This document shows, one piece after another, positions 3,719 through 6,140 of a stretch of 6,140 bases of DNA. Positions within the stretch are counted from its first letter, which is position 1, and each line of letters opens with the position of its first letter. Made by a program: the position numbers and the translations under genes. Origin of the DNA: an uncultured Candidatus Competibacteraceae bacterium (GTDB lineage Bacteria; Pseudomonadota; Gammaproteobacteria; Competibacterales; Competibacteraceae). Under the pieces are notes generated by a model. It was not told where the DNA came from, did no database searches, and worked only from the letters and a program-made list of their open reading frames with translations. Where the stretch lies: contig CALMNY010000130.1 of assembly GCA_937872125.1 (NCBI GenBank), positions 1-6,140 on the forward strand, written 5' to 3'.

Positions 3719-4684
3719 ATGTCATTCCAGAAAGCGCAACGCAAGCAAGCCAAGCTCCGCCTGGCCCTGTCCGGCCCGTCCGGCAGCGGCAAGACCTATT
3801 CCGCCCTGCTCATCGCCCAGGGCCTGGCTCCCCAGGGGCGCATCGCCCTGATCGATACCGAGCGGGGCAGCGGCGAGTTGTATTCGCATCTGGCGGATTA
3901 CGACATCGCCACCCTGACCCCGCCGTACACGCCCGACCGCTACATCGCCCTGATCCGGGAAGCGGAACAGGCCGGCTATGCCGTGCTGATCATCGATTCC
4001 CTGTCCCACGCCTGGACCGGGCAGGGCGGCGTGCTGGACATGCACGAGAAGGCCGCGACCGCTGCCAAGGGCAACAACTGGGCGGCGTGGCGGGAAGTGA
4101 CCCCCGCTCATAACGCCCTCGTGGACGCGATGCTCGGCGCCAATCTCCACGTCATCGCCACCTTGCGCACCAAGACCGCCTATGACGTGACCGACGACAA
4201 TGGCAAGAAGAAGCCGGTCAAGGTTGGACTGGCGCCGGTGCAGCGGGATGGGATGGAATACGAGTTCACCCTGCTGTTCGACTTGACCATCGATAGCCAC
4301 CTGGCGACCGCCGCCAAGGACCGCACCTCGTTGTTCGACGGCCAGCACTTCACCCCCTCGCCAGAGACCGGGGCCAAGTTGCTGGAGTGGCTGGACAGCG
4401 GCGTCGATCCGGTCGAAGCCAGCCGGGCGCTGCTGGGTGAACTCAAGGCGCGAGTGGACGAGATCGACAACGTGCCCCATCTGGAAAACTGGTGGCGGGC
4501 GCATCAGGGCGAGATCGTCACCCTGCTGCCGGTCGATCAGGAACGGCTCAAGGCGCATTGCGCGACCCGCAAGGCCGCCATCCTGCAAGCCCTGACCGCC
4601 AAGCCGGAAGGCAAGCGCAAGGGCAAGGGCAATGGGGAAGACCGCGCCGCGCCCGCCGCGATTCCCACCGAGCAAGCCGCCTAA
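3719..4684 (+). CDS. Phage-type P-loop ATPase, Sak4/RecA-like (AAA_24 group), 321 aa
   Basis: The start is set by GAGAGGAG (3703-3710), 8 nt before ATG. Walker A is GPSGSGKT (residues 19-26); Walker B is VLIID (89-93), followed by SLSHAW; HVIATLRTK (144-152) lies where RecA-like folds carry their sensor strand. The order RIALIDTERGSGELY, Walker B, then a basic KKKPVK segment is typical of the phage nucleotide-binding family that includes Sak4. Sak4 of phage HK620 is known as a RecA-like single-strand annealing protein stimulated by its cognate SSB. Residues about 232-290 form a helical C-terminal domain of a kind I associate with other phage annealing proteins, ending in a basic linker (KRKGKGNG). 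Role: ATP-dependent handling or annealing of ssDNA in the cytoplasm. Family confident, exact activity inferred. Confidence 0.9.
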   Translation: MSFQKAQRKQAKLRLALSGPSGSGKTYSALLIAQGLAPQGRIALIDTERGSGELYSHLADYDIATLTPPYTPDRYIALIREAEQAGYAVLIIDSLSHAWTGQGGVLDMHEKAATAAKGNNWAAWREVTPAHNALVDAMLGANLHVIATLRTKTAYDVTDDNGKKKPVKVGLAPVQRDGMEYEFTLLFDLTIDSHLATAAKDRTSLFDGQHFTPSPETGAKLLEWLDSGVDPVEASRALLGELKARVDEIDNVPHLENWWRAHQGEIVTLLPVDQERLKAHCATRKAAILQALTAKPEGKRKGKGNGEDRAAPAAIPTEQAA

Positions 4685-4692
4685 CGACAGCC

Positions 4693-4712
4693 GGGGCGGG
4701 ATCACCCGCCCC
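4693..4712 (+). promoter_or_regulatory. Intergenic hairpin before the Gp157-family gene
   Basis: GGGGCGGG (4693-4700) pairs exactly with CCCGCCCC (4705-4712) across ATCA. It starts 8 nt after the ATPase stop codon and ends 2 nt before the GGAG (4715-4718) of the next gene, so folding could affect access to that ribosome binding site. Confidence 0.7.
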
Positions 4713-4724
4713 CCGGAGACCGCC

Positions 4725-5243
4725 ATGAACGCACCCGCCAACTTGAGCAGCTTGCGCCTGTACCAGATCGCCGACGACTACTTAACCGCCTTGGAAGCCC
4801 TGGCCGAGATGGAGGACCTACCGCCCGAAGCCATCGCCGATACGTTGGAAGGACTGGCCGGCACGTTCCAGGACAAGGCCGCGAACGTCGCCGCCTACAT
4901 CCGCACCCTGGACGCGGAAGCCGCCGCCCTTGAGGACGCCCGCCAAGCCATGGAACGGCGGCAAAGCGCCCTGGAACGCCACGCCGCCCGCTTGCGGGAT
5001 TACCTGAAGGGCCAGATGGAGCGCACCGGCATTGCCCGCGTGAAGAACTCCTGGGTATCGGTGCGCGTCCAGCCCAACCCACCCAGCGTGGTGATCGAGG
5101 ATGAAACCCTGTTGCCGGAGCGATTCAAGCAGCCGGTGACCACCCTCAAGCTGTTGAAAAGCGAGATCGCCAGGGCGCTGAAGGCCGGCGAGTCGGTATT
5201 CGGCGCTCACTTGCAAACCACTACCCGACTGGTCATCCAGTAA
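4725..5243 (+). CDS. Siphovirus Gp157 family protein, 172 aa
   Basis: The ATG at 4725 is chosen over an in-frame upstream ATG at 4632, because the latter overlaps the ATPase gene and lacks a ribosome binding site, while GGAG sits 6 nt before 4725. Order of parts: N-terminal helix (LYQIADDYLTALE, 12-24), a long helical coiled-coil segment (about 37-102) ending in LKGQMERTGIARVK, a short beta section (RVKNSWVSVRVQPNPPSVVI, about 105-124), and a C-terminal KSEIARALKAGESVFGAHL segment. This is the standard layout of the Gp157 family, first noted in Streptococcus thermophilus phage Sfi and linked to phage resistance when host-borne. The biochemical role is unknown. The family often accompanies phage recombination genes, as here beside the Sak4-like ATPase. 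Confidence 0.9.
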   Translation: MNAPANLSSLRLYQIADDYLTALEALAEMEDLPPEAIADTLEGLAGTFQDKAANVAAYIRTLDAEAAALEDARQAMERRQSALERHAARLRDYLKGQMERTGIARVKNSWVSVRVQPNPPSVVIEDETLLPERFKQPVTTLKLLKSEIARALKAGESVFGAHLQTTTRLVIQ

Positions 5244-5281
5244 CCGAGAGGCGCTCGGCTGCAAGGCCGGGCGAAAAGCCC
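5244..5281 (+). promoter_or_regulatory. Structured spacer between GAGAGG and start codon
   Basis: The Shine-Dalgarno-like GAGAGG (5246-5251) lies 30 nt before ATG 5282, far outside normal spacing. The interval folds as CGGC/GCCG (5256-5259/5266-5269) and GGGC-GAAAA-GCCC (5269-5281), the latter abutting the start codon. The two share G5269. Alternatively CCGAG/CTCGG (5244-5248/5254-5258) would hide the GAGAGG. Folding could either bring the site close to the start or block it. Confidence 0.5.
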
Positions 5282-5704
5282 ATGACAAACCTTGTCCCCT
5301 TTCCCTCCATCTATCGGGCTGTGCTTTGGTCAGAGGTCAACCAACCGCTATTGCGCGCCCTGTGCGAAGTAGAGGACGGCGGAATTCCGGTCAGCCTGTG
5401 CTACGAGCCGGACAATCCCGCCGACCGCCAGGCGGTAATGATCGTGCTGGACAGCCGGACCATGCGCCGGATGCTGGGCGCTGACTACGCTTCGGTTCCC
5501 GCTGACCCCACCCAACGGGAACCAGCGAGCGGGTGGCGACTGGGCTATATCCGCCGCGCCGATCCCGGGCGGGATACGATCCAACAAGCCTTGACCGAAC
5601 GCGACGCCCCTTTGCCCGCCTCGCTTAACTGGGAACACTACAGTTGGCAGGTCCGGGTGTACGCGCCCGACCCCGACGCCGAGGACTGCGATATCGTATT
5701 TTGA
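5282..5704 (+). CDS. HIRAN-like domain protein with acidic SSB-like tail, 140 aa
   Basis: The key segment is YEPDNPADRQAVMIVL (residues 41-56) followed by GWRLGYIRR (84-92). This EPxNPxDxxAV...GYI(P/R)R signature is that of HIRAN domains, which in HLTF/Rad5-type helicases bind the 3' end of ssDNA and occur alone in many phage and bacterial proteins. The length fits a stand-alone HIRAN domain. The C-terminus, DAEDCDIVF (132-140), is acidic and ends in a hydrophobic I-x-F, resembling an SSB tip with V in place of P. No other in-frame ATG lies close upstream, and the normal ribosome binding site spacing is absent (see the structured spacer). Likely role: recognising ssDNA or DNA ends together with its neighbours. 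HIRAN call moderate, tail call tentative. Confidence 0.75.
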   Translation: MTNLVPFPSIYRAVLWSEVNQPLLRALCEVEDGGIPVSLCYEPDNPADRQAVMIVLDSRTMRRMLGADYASVPADPTQREPASGWRLGYIRRADPGRDTIQQALTERDAPLPASLNWEHYSWQVRVYAPDPDAEDCDIVF

Positions 5705-5714
5705 AACCTTGCCC

Positions 5715-5732
5715 GCCCCGCCGAGCCGGGGC
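5715..5732 (+). promoter_or_regulatory. Intergenic hairpin before the last gene
   Basis: GCCCCG (5715-5720) pairs with CGGGGC (5727-5732) around CCGAGC. The arms are identical to the hairpin at 3214-3239 although the loops differ. The ribosome binding site GAGAGGA (5739-5745) starts 6 nt later. Confidence 0.65.
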
Positions 5733-5753
5733 CAACCCGAGAGGACGCCGAAC

Positions 5754-6140
5754 ATGCGCGAATCACCGAACCTGGCGGTCGGCAGCCGAGTCATCGCCAA
5801 GCGGACAACCGGCGTGTGTGACGCCGGAGAGCGCGGGGTCTGCTACGAGGCATACACCCTTGGAAACCGGCCCGGCTGGAGCTTCCTGTTCGAGTCCGGC
5901 CGCCACGAAGGCTTCAGTCCCGACGAGGTAGAGTTGATGCTGGAGATCACCGGGGAAGTGTGCCGCGAGGTGGCCGACTACGAATTCCAGAGCGTCATGC
6001 GCCTGATGGCCGACTTTCGCCGCGGCCGCTTCGCCCAGGCGTTCCTGCTCGAACGGCGGGCGACGGTGCATGAGGCCGACCCCGGCCCGGACGCGGCGGC
6101 TACGCCCCCGCGCCGGGGAACGCGCGACGGCTGCCGAACC
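5754..6140 (+). CDS. Hypothetical protein, 3'-incomplete (129 codons to the window edge)
   Basis: The frame opens at ATG 5754, 8 nt after GAGAGGA, and has no stop before the window ends, so it is easily missed by ORF callers. The N-terminal 60 residues (LAVGSRVIAKRTTGVCDAGE, RGVCYEAYTLGNRPGWSFLF, GFSPDEVELML) look like a small SH3-like beta barrel with two cysteines (22, 30). Residues 62-97 are probably helical. I know of no function. From about residue 109 the codons fall in sequence matching the repeats of the left region (6084-6128), and the product turns into low-complexity Pro/Arg/Ala. The native C-terminus was therefore probably near residue 105, with the repeat DNA inserted at or grown over the gene's end. 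Confidence 0.75.
   Translation, partial: MRESPNLAVGSRVIAKRTTGVCDAGERGVCYEAYTLGNRPGWSFLFESGRHEGFSPDEVELMLEITGEVCREVADYEFQSVMRLMADFRRGRFAQAFLLERRATVHEADPGPDAAATPPRRGTRDGCRT
6092..6112 (+). repeat. GGCTACGCC stem-loop, copy at right edge
   Basis: CGCGG-c-GGC-TAC-GCC-c-CCGCG has the same architecture as the copies at 809 and 1136. The outer pair is C-G here (6092/6112) where the others have G-C, and the unpaired position is C·C instead of C·A. It is embedded in the last open frame. Confidence 0.7.
6100..6128 (+). repeat. CTACGCC-CCGCGCCGGAGAAC-CGCGAC repeat, copy at right edge
   Basis: It matches 1091-1118 with two substitutions and one inserted C, and signals a return of left-region sequence beyond the gene cassette. 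Confidence 0.7.

Noticed and set aside
3652..4113. Plus-strand ORF of 153 codons overlapping the ATPase start
   Set aside because: It overlaps the ATPase gene in another frame and its Pro/Arg-rich product is typical of a shifted GC-rich reading.
4632..4724. Upstream start for the Gp157-family gene at 4632
   Set aside because: It would overlap the ATPase gene by 53 nt and lacks a ribosome binding site; GGAG sits correctly before ATG 4725, and the family N-terminus begins near there.
3722..4741. Minus-strand ORF of 339 codons opposite the ATPase gene
   Set aside because: Antisense shadow of a well-supported gene with intact Walker motifs on the + strand; its own product shows no recognisable domain.
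1..6140. tRNA, rRNA or tmRNA genes
   Set aside because: I found no TTCGA-type T-loop with matching acceptor stem and no rRNA-like conserved segments. The three-way junction at 106-185 lacks tRNA features.
1..6140. Diversity-generating retroelement inside the window
   Set aside because: A depletion would fit adenine mutagenesis, but there is no reverse transcriptase, no Avd-like gene and no template/variable repeat pair here, so it stays a hypothesis for the flanks.

Overview
The window looks like accessory DNA (prophage, plasmid or integrative element) from a high-GC proteobacterium. A gammaproteobacterium is my guess, from codon use and protein style only. It has two very different parts. 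Bases 1 to about 2800 are extremely GC-rich, show no convincing conventional gene, and are packed with long perfect inverted repeats. From 2943 to the right edge runs a one-strand cassette of six small genes of phage-recombination type, ordinary in composition and each with a clear protein-like sequence.

The left part has a composition that the usual feature types do not explain. On the + strand adenine is absent from 129-476 (348 nt), from 1508-1627 (120 nt), from 1862-1922 (61 nt) and from 1999-2488 (490 nt), although thymine stays at roughly 21-26% in the two largest tracts. All stop codons contain A on the sense strand, and all their complements contain T, so an A-free/T-free duplex is automatically open in all six frames. 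That explains the many long overlapping ORFs here, which I do not treat as genes. The two largest A-free tracts each begin directly beside a copy of the same structured element (a shared CCCCGGCGACAAGG motif at 103-116 and 1953-1966 that pairs with a downstream complement). Between them lies a dense series of stems: 13 bp (643-655/755-767), 16 bp (990-1005/1076-1091), 14 bp nested in 15 bp (1296-1377) and 16 bp (1581-1596/1612-1627). A recurring GGCTACGCC hairpin (809, 1136, 6092) shows compensatory base-pair changes.

An AT-rich strip (about 2791-2890) ends this region. It holds a 7-bp dyad and a sigma70-like promoter (TTGATA-16-TAAAAT), which probably drives the cassette. The genes are: an unknown 87-aa protein; a 123-aa helical protein ending in an SSB-type tip (DEDDIPF); a Sak4/RecA-like phage ATPase; a Gp157-family coiled-coil protein; a HIRAN-like protein that also ends in an acidic tail (EDCDIVF); and an unknown protein running off the right edge. 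Each gene is preceded by a GC-rich hairpin, and most by a GAGAGGA-type ribosome binding site.

My reading is that the cassette handles single-stranded DNA and annealing (Sak4-type ATPase, SSB-tip proteins, HIRAN). Motifs of the left region reappear at 6084-6128 inside the last open frame, so the cassette is probably an island between stretches of the same structured DNA. Whether the structured, strand-specifically A-depleted DNA is a substrate or product of these proteins, a large RNA, or a target of an adenine-specific mutagenic process such as a diversity-generating reverse transcriptase is open. No reverse transcriptase, deaminase or integrase is visible in the window.
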